Of a stretch of 64,000 nt of DNA, positions 28,178-36,885 are shown one piece after another (position 1 is the stretch's first letter; every line of letters begins with the position of its first letter). The position numbers and the translations under genes are program-made. Source of the stretch: Brachymonas sp049977365 (GTDB lineage Bacteria > Pseudomonadota > Gammaproteobacteria > Burkholderiales > Burkholderiaceae_C); contig NZ_JBNGEN010000002.1 in assembly GCF_049977365.1 (NCBI RefSeq), forward strand, positions 186,001 to 250,000. The letters run 5' to 3'. The notes below the pieces were generated by a model. That model worked only from the letters and a program-made list of their open reading frames with translations, was not told the DNA's origin and did not search any database.

Positions 28178-29014
28178 ATGACTTATTGCGTCGCCATCAA
28201 ACTCCGCTCCGGCCTGGTCTTTCTCTCCGACTCGCGCACCAACGCAGGCCTCGACCAGATCAGCACCTTCCGCAAGATGATGGTGTACGAACGCCCCGGC
28301 GACCGCTTCATGACCCTGCTGTCGGCGGGCAACCTGAGCATCGCGCAGTCGGTGCGCGAGATCCTGCAGTCCGAGGTGCTGCGCGAAGACACCCCCGAAG
28401 GCACCCCCCAGGGCCTCACCATCTGGAACGCCACCAGCATGTTCGACGCCGCGCGTGTGCTGGGCGCGGCCATCCGCCACGTCCACAAGCGTGACGGTGC
28501 TGCCCTCAAGGCTGCAGGGGTGGACTTCAATGTCTCGCTCATCTTCGGTGGCCAGATCAAGGGCGAAGGCATGCGCCTGTTCCAGATCTACTCGGCGGGC
28601 AACTTCATCGAGGCCACCATGGAAACGCCGTATTTCCAGATCGGCGAATCCAAGTACGGCAAGCCGGTGCTCGACCGCGTCATCACGCCCGACACCCCGC
28701 TCGACGAGGCTGCCAAGTGTGCCCTGGTGTCGATGGATTCCACGCTCAAGTCCAACCTGTCGGTCGGCCTGCCGCTCGACATGGCGGTGTACGAGGCCGA
28801 CAGCCTGGAGTGCAACAAGCTGGTGTGCATCGACGCCGGCAATCCCTACTTTCACATGCTCCACAGCCAGTGGGGCGAGAAACTGCGCGAGGTGTTCGAC
28901 AGCATCGAGGATCCCATGTGGAACGGCGGAGCCACCGAAGTGCCCCTGCTGACCAACGACGGGCACTATCCCGTGCTGCGCAAGATCCAGTCGCCGAGCG
29001 AACGCCTGATCTGA
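28178..29014 (+). CDS. Anbu-type proteasome-like peptidase
   Basis: A 278-residue Ntn-hydrolase of the Anbu (ancestral beta subunit) family, related to HslV and the 20S proteasome beta subunit. After removal of Met, the chain begins with the nucleophile Thr1 (MTYCVAIKLRSGLVFLSDS). Asp17 lies in FLSDSRTNAG and Lys32 in FRKMMVY, matching the Thr-Asp-Lys set of Anbu. Crystal work on homologues shows open spiral assemblies; natural substrates are unknown. The usual partners ATP-grasp, alpha-E and transglutaminase are at 364-4219 in this window rather than adjacent. A hydrolase gene follows after 26 bases. The ATG at 28178 must be the start, because it exposes Thr1. Confidence 0.92.
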   Translation: MTYCVAIKLRSGLVFLSDSRTNAGLDQISTFRKMMVYERPGDRFMTLLSAGNLSIAQSVREILQSEVLREDTPEGTPQGLTIWNATSMFDAARVLGAAIRHVHKRDGAALKAAGVDFNVSLIFGGQIKGEGMRLFQIYSAGNFIEATMETPYFQIGESKYGKPVLDRVITPDTPLDEAAKCALVSMDSTLKSNLSVGLPLDMAVYEADSLECNKLVCIDAGNPYFHMLHSQWGEKLREVFDSIEDPMWNGGATEVPLLTNDGHYPVLRKIQSPSERLI

Positions 29015-29040
29015 CCTTGCACGCGCCTGCCGCTCAGACC

Positions 29041-29901
29041 ATGATGCCCTCCTGCTCCCCGCACGCACAGATCATCTTCTCGCATGGCAACAGCTTCCCG
29101 GCAGGCACCTACGGCGTGCTGCTGCGGGCCCTGGAAGCCAAGGGCTACGCCGTGCACGCGCTGGACCGCTTCGGCCACGACCGGCGCTACCCGGTGGTGG
29201 ACAACTGGGCGCCACTGGTCGATGAACTCATGCAGTTCTGCCATGCCGTGCCACACGCCCCTGCAGTGCCGCGCTACCTTGTCGGGCATTCCATGGGAGG
29301 GCTGCTGAGTCTGCTGGCCGCCTCGCGTGACCCCGCACTGGCCAGCGCCGTGGTGCTGCTCGATCCACCCCTGGTCACCGGCTGGCGGGCCATGCTGCTC
29401 AAGGCCGGCAAGCGCACTGCACTGGCACACCGCCTGTCACCGGGCGCCACCAGCCACCGGCGACGACAGGAATGGCCCAGCGTAGAGGCGGTGCTGCAGC
29501 ATTTTTCGAGCAAGCCTGTCTTTGCCCGCTGGCATCCGGAGGCGCTGCACGACTATGCCCAGCATGGCACCCGGCCAGCCCCCACCGCAGAAGCGCCCTC
29601 CCGGCGCCTGCTGGCCTTCGACCGGGACATCGAGACCCGCATCTACACCACCCTGCCGGACCACATCGGCGGCTGGCTGCGCCGTCACCCCCTGCAGTGC
29701 CCTGTCTCGTTCATCGGTGGCAGCGAATCGCGCGAAACCCGCATGACGGGGCTCTCTGCCATGCGGCGCCTGACGCACGGGCACATGACCATGGTGTCCG
29801 GCGGAAGCCACCTCTTTCCCATGGAAATGCCCCAGCTCACGGCCGACCTCATCGACCAGCAGCTGCGGGAAGCGCCCAACCAGTCCCGAAGCGCACCCTG
29901 A
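29041..29901 (+). CDS. alpha/beta hydrolase
   Basis: A 286-residue alpha/beta-hydrolase-fold protein: oxyanion/HG-type start IIFSHGNSFPAGTYG, nucleophile Ser84 in the elbow GHSMGGLLS, and His257 in VSGGSHLFPME. The likely acid is in the region before SFIGGSESRE. A lid region rich in Arg/His lies around 130-150. Substrate is unknown; esterase or lactonase activity is plausible. It starts 26 bases after the Anbu stop on the same strand, so the two are probably co-transcribed. No signal peptide is visible. Confidence 0.82.
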   Translation: MMPSCSPHAQIIFSHGNSFPAGTYGVLLRALEAKGYAVHALDRFGHDRRYPVVDNWAPLVDELMQFCHAVPHAPAVPRYLVGHSMGGLLSLLAASRDPALASAVVLLDPPLVTGWRAMLLKAGKRTALAHRLSPGATSHRRRQEWPSVEAVLQHFSSKPVFARWHPEALHDYAQHGTRPAPTAEAPSRRLLAFDRDIETRIYTTLPDHIGGWLRRHPLQCPVSFIGGSESRETRMTGLSAMRRLTHGHMTMVSGGSHLFPMEMPQLTADLIDQQLREAPNQSRSAP

Positions 29902-29944
29902 ATCCTGCCCCGCTCGCTGCGGGCAGGGTGGTCGCTTTCCATCC

Positions 29945-29966
29945 GTATGGACGTATGGACGTATGG
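29945..29966. repeat. 8-bp tandem repeat GTATGGAC
   Basis: GTATGGAC occurs twice (29945-29952, 29953-29960), followed by GTATGG (29961-29966), at the 3' end of the convergent lipoprotein gene. A weak CCTGCCC/GGGCAGG hairpin lies at 29904-29927. Confidence 0.75.
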
Positions 29967-29976
29967 AAGGCGGCAC

Positions 29977-30774
29977 CTACTTGGAGGGCTGCAGCACCCC
30001 CGTGCGTGCATCGAACCGCAGCACCCGCACCTGACCATTCATCCCTGGGAAGCGGTCGAACGCAGCTTCCATAAGGAGCGGCATGAGGGCCGGCAGGCTT
30101 GCCGGGGCCCCCTCATACTCGGCCCGGGATTCGAACACCTGCGGTGCCGGATGCCCGGCCTGCTGCTGCCCCCGATCCGCGATGCGAACGGTCAGGGTGT
30201 CGTGCTGCACGGGCTGCAGCACGGTACGGTCGACCAGACACATGCGTCCCCCGGCCCATCCCCTGTCGTCACACAGGTAGGCACTGTCCCAATCCCAGCG
30301 TGTCCAGGCCACGGTGTAGGCCGGCACATAGGTGGGCACCGTGACGGGCACCATGGTGCGCTGGCGGCGCAGCTCCCATTGCGCCACGAGGCGGGCCGTG
30401 GCATCCGATGCCGCAGGCTTGAGCCCGAGCCGGGTCAGGTGCGTCGTGAGGCTGGCGTCATAGGTGCGGCGTTCGAGATCCGAGACCTCCACCATGCGTC
30501 CTTCGGTCGCAGGGACAGCGGTCGAGACTGCTGCGACCTGGGATGCAGCAGGCGCTGTCCCCGATGCAGCGGCAGACGCTGCCACGGCAAAGGTGGCGCC
30601 TTCGACCTGGGCCGGCCACTGCGCAAAAGTGGTCACCCGCACGGCCACGGTCTCGGCACAGCCGCCCAGGGCTCCGATCACTCCCAGGGCAGCCCCCCAG
30701 AGTGCCGCACGGCACCACCGCGCAGCCGGAGGCGATCCCGCTCCGGTTTGTGTGACTCGCACGCAATCGATCAT
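29977..30774 (-). CDS. lipoprotein, DUF4136-like
   Basis: A 265-residue predicted lipoprotein: a hydrophobic signal segment (RAALWGAALGVIGALGGC) ends in the lipobox Leu-Gly-Gly-Cys with Cys39. The mature part begins VAVRVTTFAQWP, has an Ala-rich spacer, and then reads DLERRTYDASLTTHLTRLGLKP, resembling the DUF4136 family. A Trp/Tyr-rich middle follows (VAWTRWDWDSAY). Function is unknown; an outer-membrane location is inferred. AAGGGGG precedes the ATG at 30774. It is downstream of uppP on the same strand with an 82-base gap. Confidence 0.78.
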   Translation of the reverse strand: MIDCVRVTQTGAGSPPAARWCRAALWGAALGVIGALGGCAETVAVRVTTFAQWPAQVEGATFAVAASAAASGTAPAASQVAAVSTAVPATEGRMVEVSDLERRTYDASLTTHLTRLGLKPAASDATARLVAQWELRRQRTMVPVTVPTYVPAYTVAWTRWDWDSAYLCDDRGWAGGRMCLVDRTVLQPVQHDTLTVRIADRGQQQAGHPAPQVFESRAEYEGAPASLPALMPLLMEAAFDRFPGMNGQVRVLRFDARTGVLQPSK

Positions 30775-30856
30775 GTCCGCCCCCTTGTGGTTCAGCCGTT
30801 CGCCCCGGGACTCCCCAGGCTCGGAAAACGCATCCGTATCCGCGTCCGCCTCAGTC

Positions 30857-31678
30857 TCACTCCGCCCAGACGACGGCTCCCGTCCACCAGGTCAGCAGCA
30901 CCACCACCCCAAAGGCGATGCGATACCAGGCAAAGGGCACGAAGCTGTGCGAGGAAATGAACTTGAGCAGCCAGCGCACACACACCCACGCCGCCAGAAA
31001 GGACACCACCAGCCCCACCAGGAACATGGGCAGGTCGCTCATGTGCAGGGCTGCGCGCTCCTTGTAGAGGCTGTAGGCGCCCGCGCCGATGAGAGTGGGA
31101 ATGGCCAGGTAAAAGGAAAAGTCGGTGGCGACCTTGCGGTCGAGTCCCAGCAGCATGCCGCCGATGATGGTGGAGCCGCTGCGACTGGTACCGGGAATCA
31201 TGGCAAAGCACTGCACGATGCCCACCTTGAGTGCGTCCCAGGCACTCATGTCCTCGACGCGGTGAATGCGCGCCTCACGCTGGCGCCGTTCGGCCCAGAG
31301 AATGATGAACGCCCCAAGGATGAAGGTGGTGGCCACCACCGGTGCGTTGAACAGATGCTCCTTGATCACCTTGCCGAACAGCAGGCCAAGCACCACGGCC
31401 GGCAGGAAGGCGATGAACACATTGAGCACGAAGCGGCGCGAGGTCGCCGACTGGGGCAGCGTGACCAGCGTCTCGCGAATGCGCTGCCAGTACACCAGGA
31501 TGACCGCGAAGATGGCACCGGTCTGAATGGCAATGTCGAAGACCTTGGCCTTTTCGTCGGCAAAGTGCAGCAGCGAACCGGCCAGAATCAGATGCCCGGT
31601 CGAGGAAATCGGCAGGAACTCGGTCAGGCCTTCCACCACGCCCATGAGGGCAGCCTTGATCAGCAGCAGGGTATCCAC
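30857..31678 (-). CDS. uppP: undecaprenyl-diphosphatase UppP (BacA)
   Basis: A 273-residue integral membrane phosphatase, the same length as E. coli UppP, that recycles undecaprenyl diphosphate for peptidoglycan and O-antigen synthesis. The two active-site motifs are GVVEGLTEFLPISSTGHL and MIPGTSRSGSTIIGG. The start is GTG at 31678: AAGGA sits 6 bases upstream, and the protein then begins MDTLLLIKAAL as in homologues. An ATG further out at 31717 would add 13 atypical residues. It lies on the same strand as the lipoprotein gene. Confidence 0.95.
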   Translation of the reverse strand: MDTLLLIKAALMGVVEGLTEFLPISSTGHLILAGSLLHFADEKAKVFDIAIQTGAIFAVILVYWQRIRETLVTLPQSATSRRFVLNVFIAFLPAVVLGLLFGKVIKEHLFNAPVVATTFILGAFIILWAERRQREARIHRVEDMSAWDALKVGIVQCFAMIPGTSRSGSTIIGGMLLGLDRKVATDFSFYLAIPTLIGAGAYSLYKERAALHMSDLPMFLVGLVVSFLAAWVCVRWLLKFISSHSFVPFAWYRIAFGVVVLLTWWTGAVVWAE

Positions 31679-31843
31679 ACAAATCCTTGAAACGTGAAGC
31701 GCAGAGGATCTCCGCATCCCTCGGACGAGGGAGAAGGAACCACGCGTAAAACAATGCCCTGCAGGAGGGTCCTGCCTGCATTATGCCTGCCGCTTCTGAA
31801 GGCAGGCTTCAGATTTCCATGCGCGCTGCGGCTGGATGCAGAA

Positions 31844-31868
31844 CGAAAAAAACCGGGCCTGAGCCCGG
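31844..31868 (-). terminator. intrinsic terminator of the DUF485-actP operon
   Basis: CCGGGC-CTGA-GCCCGG (31853-31868) with a run of A's on its left becomes hairpin plus T-run on the minus strand, about 55 bases after the actP stop. Little else is found between uppP and actP. Confidence 0.88.
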
Positions 31869-31922
31869 TGTGAGGGCCAGGGCACAGGGCCCTGGCATGG
31901 CGCATGGTGTGGATGTGCGTGC

Positions 31923-33734
31923 TCAGTGGCTGGAAGCCTTGGCCGCACCCAGCCCGGTTTCGGAACGCACCTGCTGGGCTTCGAAGGCGGCACGCTCACG
32001 ACCCGCCTGGGCACTGCGGTCCATGATGGAGAACAGCCAGATCCCGATGAAACCCACCGCCATCGAGAACAGAGCCGGCGAGGTGTAGGGGAAGGGAGAG
32101 GATCCCTTGGCATGGCCCAGCACGGCTTCCCACACGGAAGGCGAGAGGATGGTCAGCGCCACGGAGGTGCCCAGCCCCAGGAAACCGCCGATCACGGCGC
32201 CGCGGGTAGTGCAGTTCTTCCACAGCACGCTCATGAAGAGCACCGGGAAGTTGGCCGAGGCGGCAATCGCGAAGGCCAGCGACACCATGAAGGCGATGTT
32301 CTGCTTCTCGAACAGGATGCCGAGCAGCACGGCGATCACGCCCAGGCTCACGGTGGTGACGCGGGAGACCTTGAGTTCGGCTGCGCTGTCGGCCTTGCCC
32401 TGCTTGAACACGGTGGCGTACAGGTCATGCGACACGGCGGAGGCGCCCGACAGGGTCAGACCTGCCACCACGGCCAGGATGGTTGCGAAAGCCACTGCCG
32501 AGATGAAGCCGAAGAACACATCGCCGCCGACCATCTTGGCCACCAGCACGGCTGCCATGTTGGCCGTGCCACCGCCGCCCCGGATGACGCCCTTGACGGT
32601 GTCGGACATTTCGGGGTTGGTCAGCACCATGGTGATGGCACCAAAGCCGATGATGAAGATCAGGATGTAGAAGTAGCCGATCCAGGTGGTAGCCCAGGCG
32701 ACCGACTTGCGGGCTTCCTTGGCGTTGGGCACGGTGAAGAAGCGCATGAGCACGTGGGGCAGACCGGCAGTGCCGAACATCAGCGCCATGCCGAAGCTGA
32801 TGGCGGAGATCGGGTCCTTGATGAAACCGCCGGGGCCCATGATCGACAGGCCCATCTTGGTGGGGTCCATCTTCTGCGCCTTGGCCAGTGCGGACGCGGC
32901 GCTGGCTGCAGCCTCAGGCGTCGAGGCCGCGGCACTCGCAGCCGTGGCAGCTGCAATGGCAGCCTCCTTGGCATGCTGGGCGATGGCAGTCTTCACGACC
33001 ACGCCGTTGGCGAACAGTGCCTCGGGGCTGAAACCATAGTGCGCCATGACCATGAAGGCCATGAAGGTCACACCGGCAAGCAGCAGGCAGGCCTTGATGA
33101 TCTGCACCCAGGTGGTGGCCGTCATGCCACCGAAGAGCACGTACACCATCATCAGCACGCCCACGATGATGACCGCGTAGATGTAGTCCAGCCCGAACAG
33201 CAGCTTGATGAGCTGGCCCGCACCGACCATCTGGGCGATCAGGTAGAACGCCACCACCACCAGCGTGCCGCAGGCGGCAAAGGCGCGGATGGGGGTCTGC
33301 TTGAAGCGGTAGCCCGCCACGTCGGCAAACGTGAACTTGCCCAGGTTGCGCAGGCGCTCGGCCATCAGGAAGGTGATGATCGGCCAGCCCACCAGGAAGC
33401 CGATGGAGTAGATCAGCCCGTCGAACCCGCTGGCCATGACGGCAGCGGAAATCCCGAGGAAGGACGCGGCGGACATGTAGTCGCCGGCAATGGCCAGACC
33501 GTTCTGGAAACCGGTGATGCCGCCGCCGGCCGTGTAGAAGTCGGCCGCCGACTTGGTCTTGGCTGCAGCCCACTTGGTGATCCACAGTGTGCCCATGACG
33601 AACAGGCCAAACATCACGATGGCCGTCCAGTTGGTGGCCTGCTTGGCCGTCTGGCCCACGTCGCCACCGGCCGCGAGAGCTGCGCCGGCCCCCAGCAGGG
33701 CGGGCAGCGCGATCAGGAAAGAGAGCTTTTTCAT
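31923..33734 (-). CDS. actP: sodium:solute symporter, acetate permease (ActP-type)
   Basis: A 603-residue inner-membrane transporter of the SSS family. It opens with a cleavable-looking signal (MKKLSFLIALPALLGAGAALA) and has about 13 further hydrophobic segments. Motifs such as FYTAGGGITGFQNGLAIAGDYMSAASFLG and GLTLSGASAVSHDLYA match the acetate/short-chain monocarboxylate permeases (VC2705/ActP group). An Ala-rich insert of about 30 residues (roughly 256-286, AAIAAATAASAAAST) sits in a loop and is longer than in E. coli ActP. Its start overlaps the DUF485 stop by 4 bases (ATGA), so the two are translationally coupled. Confidence 0.93.
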   Translation of the reverse strand: MKKLSFLIALPALLGAGAALAAGGDVGQTAKQATNWTAIVMFGLFVMGTLWITKWAAAKTKSAADFYTAGGGITGFQNGLAIAGDYMSAASFLGISAAVMASGFDGLIYSIGFLVGWPIITFLMAERLRNLGKFTFADVAGYRFKQTPIRAFAACGTLVVVAFYLIAQMVGAGQLIKLLFGLDYIYAVIIVGVLMMVYVLFGGMTATTWVQIIKACLLLAGVTFMAFMVMAHYGFSPEALFANGVVVKTAIAQHAKEAAIAAATAASAAASTPEAAASAASALAKAQKMDPTKMGLSIMGPGGFIKDPISAISFGMALMFGTAGLPHVLMRFFTVPNAKEARKSVAWATTWIGYFYILIFIIGFGAITMVLTNPEMSDTVKGVIRGGGGTANMAAVLVAKMVGGDVFFGFISAVAFATILAVVAGLTLSGASAVSHDLYATVFKQGKADSAAELKVSRVTTVSLGVIAVLLGILFEKQNIAFMVSLAFAIAASANFPVLFMSVLWKNCTTRGAVIGGFLGLGTSVALTILSPSVWEAVLGHAKGSSPFPYTSPALFSMAVGFIGIWLFSIMDRSAQAGRERAAFEAQQVRSETGLGAAKASSH

Positions 33735-34039
33735 TGTGCGGCGTCCTTGAGAATCTGCTGGTTGAGCGCGTCGAACTCGGTGTTGGCGCGACGGACGTAC
33801 ATCACGGTGATGAGGATGGTGAACACGATCACCGCCAGGCCGATCGGGATGCCGAGGGTGGTGACGCCATCGCCCATCGGCTGGGCAAGGAATGCCTTGT
33901 CGAAGGCAATGAGGGCGATGAAGCCGTAGTACACGACCATCATCAGGATGGTCAGGATCCATCCATAGCGGTTGCGCCGGGCACGCAGCTCCTGGTATTT
34001 CGGATTCGACCGGATCTTGTCTACGACGGGATCAGTCAT
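33731..34039 (-). CDS. DUF485 family membrane protein (YjcH-like)
   Basis: A 102-residue protein with two membrane segments (ILTILMMVVYYGFIALIAF; IPIGLAVIVFTILITVMYV) and polar ends. It belongs to DUF485, represented by YjcH encoded upstream of actP in E. coli, and is thought to aid the permease. The ATG at 34039 has a perfect AAGGAGG about 6 bases upstream. Its stop overlaps the actP start (ATGA). The wider frame to 34342 is rejected. Confidence 0.92.
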   Translation of the reverse strand: MTDPVVDKIRSNPKYQELRARRNRYGWILTILMMVVYYGFIALIAFDKAFLAQPMGDGVTTLGIPIGLAVIVFTILITVMYVRRANTEFDALNQQILKDAAQ

Positions 34040-34256
34040 GGTTGCCTCCTTCTCGTTGGAATAGTGGTTGACGCAGGCATGGTTTCGCCGCAACCCTGCG
34101 CCTAACTTACAGAAAGTGCCTCCCGCCCCCATCCTTGCGGGTTCCCCATCATGTCGAAAACCCTGCCCCTGCACGTCAGCACATCGCAAGTGCCTCGGGG
34201 CAGACTGCAGGGCATCCCGATCCCGCCGCACCAGCGCCTCCCGGACACGTCCCGCC

Positions 34257-36083
34257 ATGCCCAACGCCTTCCACTTCGACGCCTCCCCCTTCGACAGCCT
34301 CAGCAAGCAGGAGCAGACGCTGGTGCGCGACAGCGTGGACATCGCCTACTTCCGCAAGGACGAGGTGATTCTCGATGTGGGCGACGTGCCGCGGCACCTG
34401 TACGTCATCATCAAGGGCCATGTCGCCCAGATGGAAGGCAGCGAACTGCTGCACCTCTACGGCCCCGACGACACATTCGACGGACGCGGGCTTGTGGCCG
34501 GACGCAGCAGCCACCGCTTCATCGCGCAGGACGAGGTGCTGGCCTACGAGCTCGCGCACGAGGCGGTCATGTCGCTCATCGCCAGCAACACCACCTTCAG
34601 CGCTCTGCTCTTTTCCAACCTGGGAGACAAGCTCAGCGCCCTGGGCCGGCGCCACAGCGAACGCGAGATGCAGTCGCTCACCCTGGCCAGGCTCGACGAG
34701 GCGGTGCTGCACCCCCCGCACTACGTCGATGCCGACACCGACATCCTGGCCGTGGCCCGCATCTTCGAGCAAGCCCGAACCACCCATGTGCTGGTCCGGG
34801 ACGACACCGGCACCCTGCCCCGGCTCGGCATCTTCTCCAGCACGGCCCTGCCGCGAGCCATCCTGGACGGTCGCCCCCTGGACGACCTGCCCGTAGGCGA
34901 TCTGGCCACCTACGAGCTCGTCACCCTGCGGCCGGACGACCTCATGGGCGAGGCCCTCACCATGATGCTGCGCCACCGCATCCACCGCATCGTGGTCGCC
35001 GACGGGGACGAAGTCCTCGGGGTGCTGGAATCGCTCGACGTGTTCAGCTTCCTGTCCAACCACTCGCACCTCATCCTTACCCGCATCGACCAGGCCACCA
35101 GCCTGCAGGCACTGGCGGACGCCTCGGCCCAGACGCCGCGCATGGTGCAGCAGCTCCACGCCAGTGGCACCGATGTCGGCCTGATCGGAGATTTGGTGCA
35201 GGAAATCAACGCACGCCTGTTCGAGCGGGCCTGGCAGCTCATTGCCCCGCCCGAGCTGGTACACAACAGCTGCCTCATCGTCATGGGCAGCGAGGGGCGG
35301 GGCGAGCAGCTCCTCAAGACCGACCAGGACAATGGCCTCATCCTGCGCGACGGCTACACCCCGCCGGAGAACCTCGCAGCGCTGTGCGACCGCTTCAGCG
35401 CCGCCCTGGCGCAGTTCGGCTATCCCCCCTGCCCCGGCCGCATCATGGTCGACAACCCGGAGTGGCGCGGCAGCGCCGCCGAATGGAGCACCCGCACCCG
35501 CACCTGGCTCATGGGCGGACAGCCTCCCCAGCTCATGAACCTGGCCATCTTCCTCGATGCGCACCCTGTCTGCGGCGACGAGCGCCTGCTCGACCAGGTC
35601 CGCGAACGGCTCAGGGAAGTCGCCACCGACAACGATGCCACCCTCAGCCGCTTCGCATCGGCCATCGACGCCTTCGGCACCAGCAGCCACTGGCTCGGAC
35701 GGCTCTTCGGCCTGGGCGAAGACACCGACGAGGCACTGCACATCAAGAAGCACGGCATCTTTCCCATCGTCCACGGCGTGCGCAGCCTTGCGCTGGCCGA
35801 GCACATCGAATCCACCGGCACCGTGGAGCGCATCCGTGCCCTGGTGCAGCTCGGCGTGCTCAAGCCTTCCTGGGGCGACAGCCTCATCCACAGCCTGCAT
35901 TTCTTCATGGGACTGCGCCTCAAGGCAGCGCTTGCCGAAATGGAAACGGGCCGCCCCGTCAGCGGCACCGTGGTGGCCAGCCAGCTCAGCAGCCTCGACC
36001 GCAGCCTGCTCAAGGACAGCCTCGGCATCGTCAAGCGCTTCAAGGCCATGCTGCACCAGCGCTTCCGCCTCGACGCCATGTAA
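34257..36083 (+). CDS. cyclic-nucleotide-binding, CBS and DUF294 nucleotidyltransferase protein
   Basis: A 608-residue cytoplasmic signalling protein. An N-terminal cNMP-binding-like beta barrel (about 10-120) is followed by a CBS pair (about 150-270), then a DUF294 nucleotidyltransferase with GSEGRGEQ (344-351) and the metal pair Asp356/Asp358, then a DUF294 C-terminal domain (SLIHSLHFFMGLRLKAAL). The nucleotidyltransferase domain resembles GlnD uridylyltransferases; its target is unknown. It is divergent from DUF485-actP and directly upstream of the exonuclease gene. This arrangement recurs in betaproteobacteria, which suggests a link to acetate uptake. The start at 34257 gives the family N-terminus. 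Confidence 0.88.
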   Translation: MPNAFHFDASPFDSLSKQEQTLVRDSVDIAYFRKDEVILDVGDVPRHLYVIIKGHVAQMEGSELLHLYGPDDTFDGRGLVAGRSSHRFIAQDEVLAYELAHEAVMSLIASNTTFSALLFSNLGDKLSALGRRHSEREMQSLTLARLDEAVLHPPHYVDADTDILAVARIFEQARTTHVLVRDDTGTLPRLGIFSSTALPRAILDGRPLDDLPVGDLATYELVTLRPDDLMGEALTMMLRHRIHRIVVADGDEVLGVLESLDVFSFLSNHSHLILTRIDQATSLQALADASAQTPRMVQQLHASGTDVGLIGDLVQEINARLFERAWQLIAPPELVHNSCLIVMGSEGRGEQLLKTDQDNGLILRDGYTPPENLAALCDRFSAALAQFGYPPCPGRIMVDNPEWRGSAAEWSTRTRTWLMGGQPPQLMNLAIFLDAHPVCGDERLLDQVRERLREVATDNDATLSRFASAIDAFGTSSHWLGRLFGLGEDTDEALHIKKHGIFPIVHGVRSLALAEHIESTGTVERIRALVQLGVLKPSWGDSLIHSLHFFMGLRLKAALAEMETGRPVSGTVVASQLSSLDRSLLKDSLGIVKRFKAMLHQRFRLDAM

Positions 36084-36097
36084 GAAGACAGCCCCCC

Positions 36098-36760
36098 ATG
36101 CCCATGGCCCTGCCCTCCCCCCCTCTCCACGCCCTGTGGCAGCGCACGCGCCAGCGCTGGGCACGGCGCCAGCTCAGCGATCCCGCCTACGCGTTCCTGT
36201 TCGATCCGCCGCCCCCGGACGAATACGTCGCCCTCGACTGCGAAACGACCGGCCTCAACACCCGCACCGACGACATCATCTCCATCGGTGCCGTGCGCAT
36301 CCGGGGCCGCCGCATCCTCACGAGCGAACGGCTCGAACTGCTGGTGCAGCCACAGTGCCAGGTTCCGGCCGAAAGCATCCGCGTCCACCGCCTGCGCACC
36401 ATGGATGTGGCCCATGGCCTCCCGGTGCAGGAGGCCATGCACCGGCTGCTGCACTTCATCGGCAGCCGGCCTCTGGTGGGGTACTACCTCGAATTCGATG
36501 TGGCCATGCTCAACCGTGCCGTGCGCCCCCTCATCGGCATCCGACTTCCGCAGCCACAGATCGAAGTCTCCCGGCTGTATTACGACTACCGCTTCCGCCA
36601 GCTTCCGCCCTACCAGCAGCACGACAACGCAGACATCGACCTGCGTTTCGACACCCTCATGGCCGACCTCGACCTGCCCGTGCGCGAAGCGCACGATGCG
36701 CTCAACGATGCCGTCATGGCCGCCATGGCGTTCATCCGGCTGCGCGAGCTGCAAGGCTGA
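36098..36760 (+). CDS. DEDDh 3'-5' exonuclease, DnaQ/PolC-like
   Basis: A 220-residue exonuclease-fold protein. The four acidic residues and histidine of DEDDh nucleases are present: Asp47 and Glu49 (ALDCETTGLN), Asp134 (LEFDVAML), His199 and Asp204 (HDALNDAVMA). Similar proteins act as stand-alone proofreading-like or RNA/DNA 3' exonucleases. The gene starts 14 bases after the CBS-DUF294 stop, so they form an operon. ATGs at 36098 and 36104 are both possible; the first is given. Confidence 0.88.
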   Translation: MPMALPSPPLHALWQRTRQRWARRQLSDPAYAFLFDPPPPDEYVALDCETTGLNTRTDDIISIGAVRIRGRRILTSERLELLVQPQCQVPAESIRVHRLRTMDVAHGLPVQEAMHRLLHFIGSRPLVGYYLEFDVAMLNRAVRPLIGIRLPQPQIEVSRLYYDYRFRQLPPYQQHDNADIDLRFDTLMADLDLPVREAHDALNDAVMAAMAFIRLRELQG

Positions 36761-36873
36761 CCAGGGTGCCTATCTCTCGCCCACCGGTCCCGCCCTGCAC
36801 GGGCACTGTCTGATCCACGCTGCCGGTCACTCCCCGTTCGCACCCCTGTGCCCGAGACGGCGGCAACAGGTTC

Positions 36874-36879
36874 TAAAAT
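36874..36879 (+). promoter_or_regulatory. -10 element of glnS, close to the start codon
   Basis: TAAAAT lies 6 bases before the glnS ATG. If used, transcription would start at or near the ATG and the mRNA would be leaderless. No Shine-Dalgarno is seen. No good -35 is present. Confidence 0.4.
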
Positions 36880-36885
36880 CCGTGC

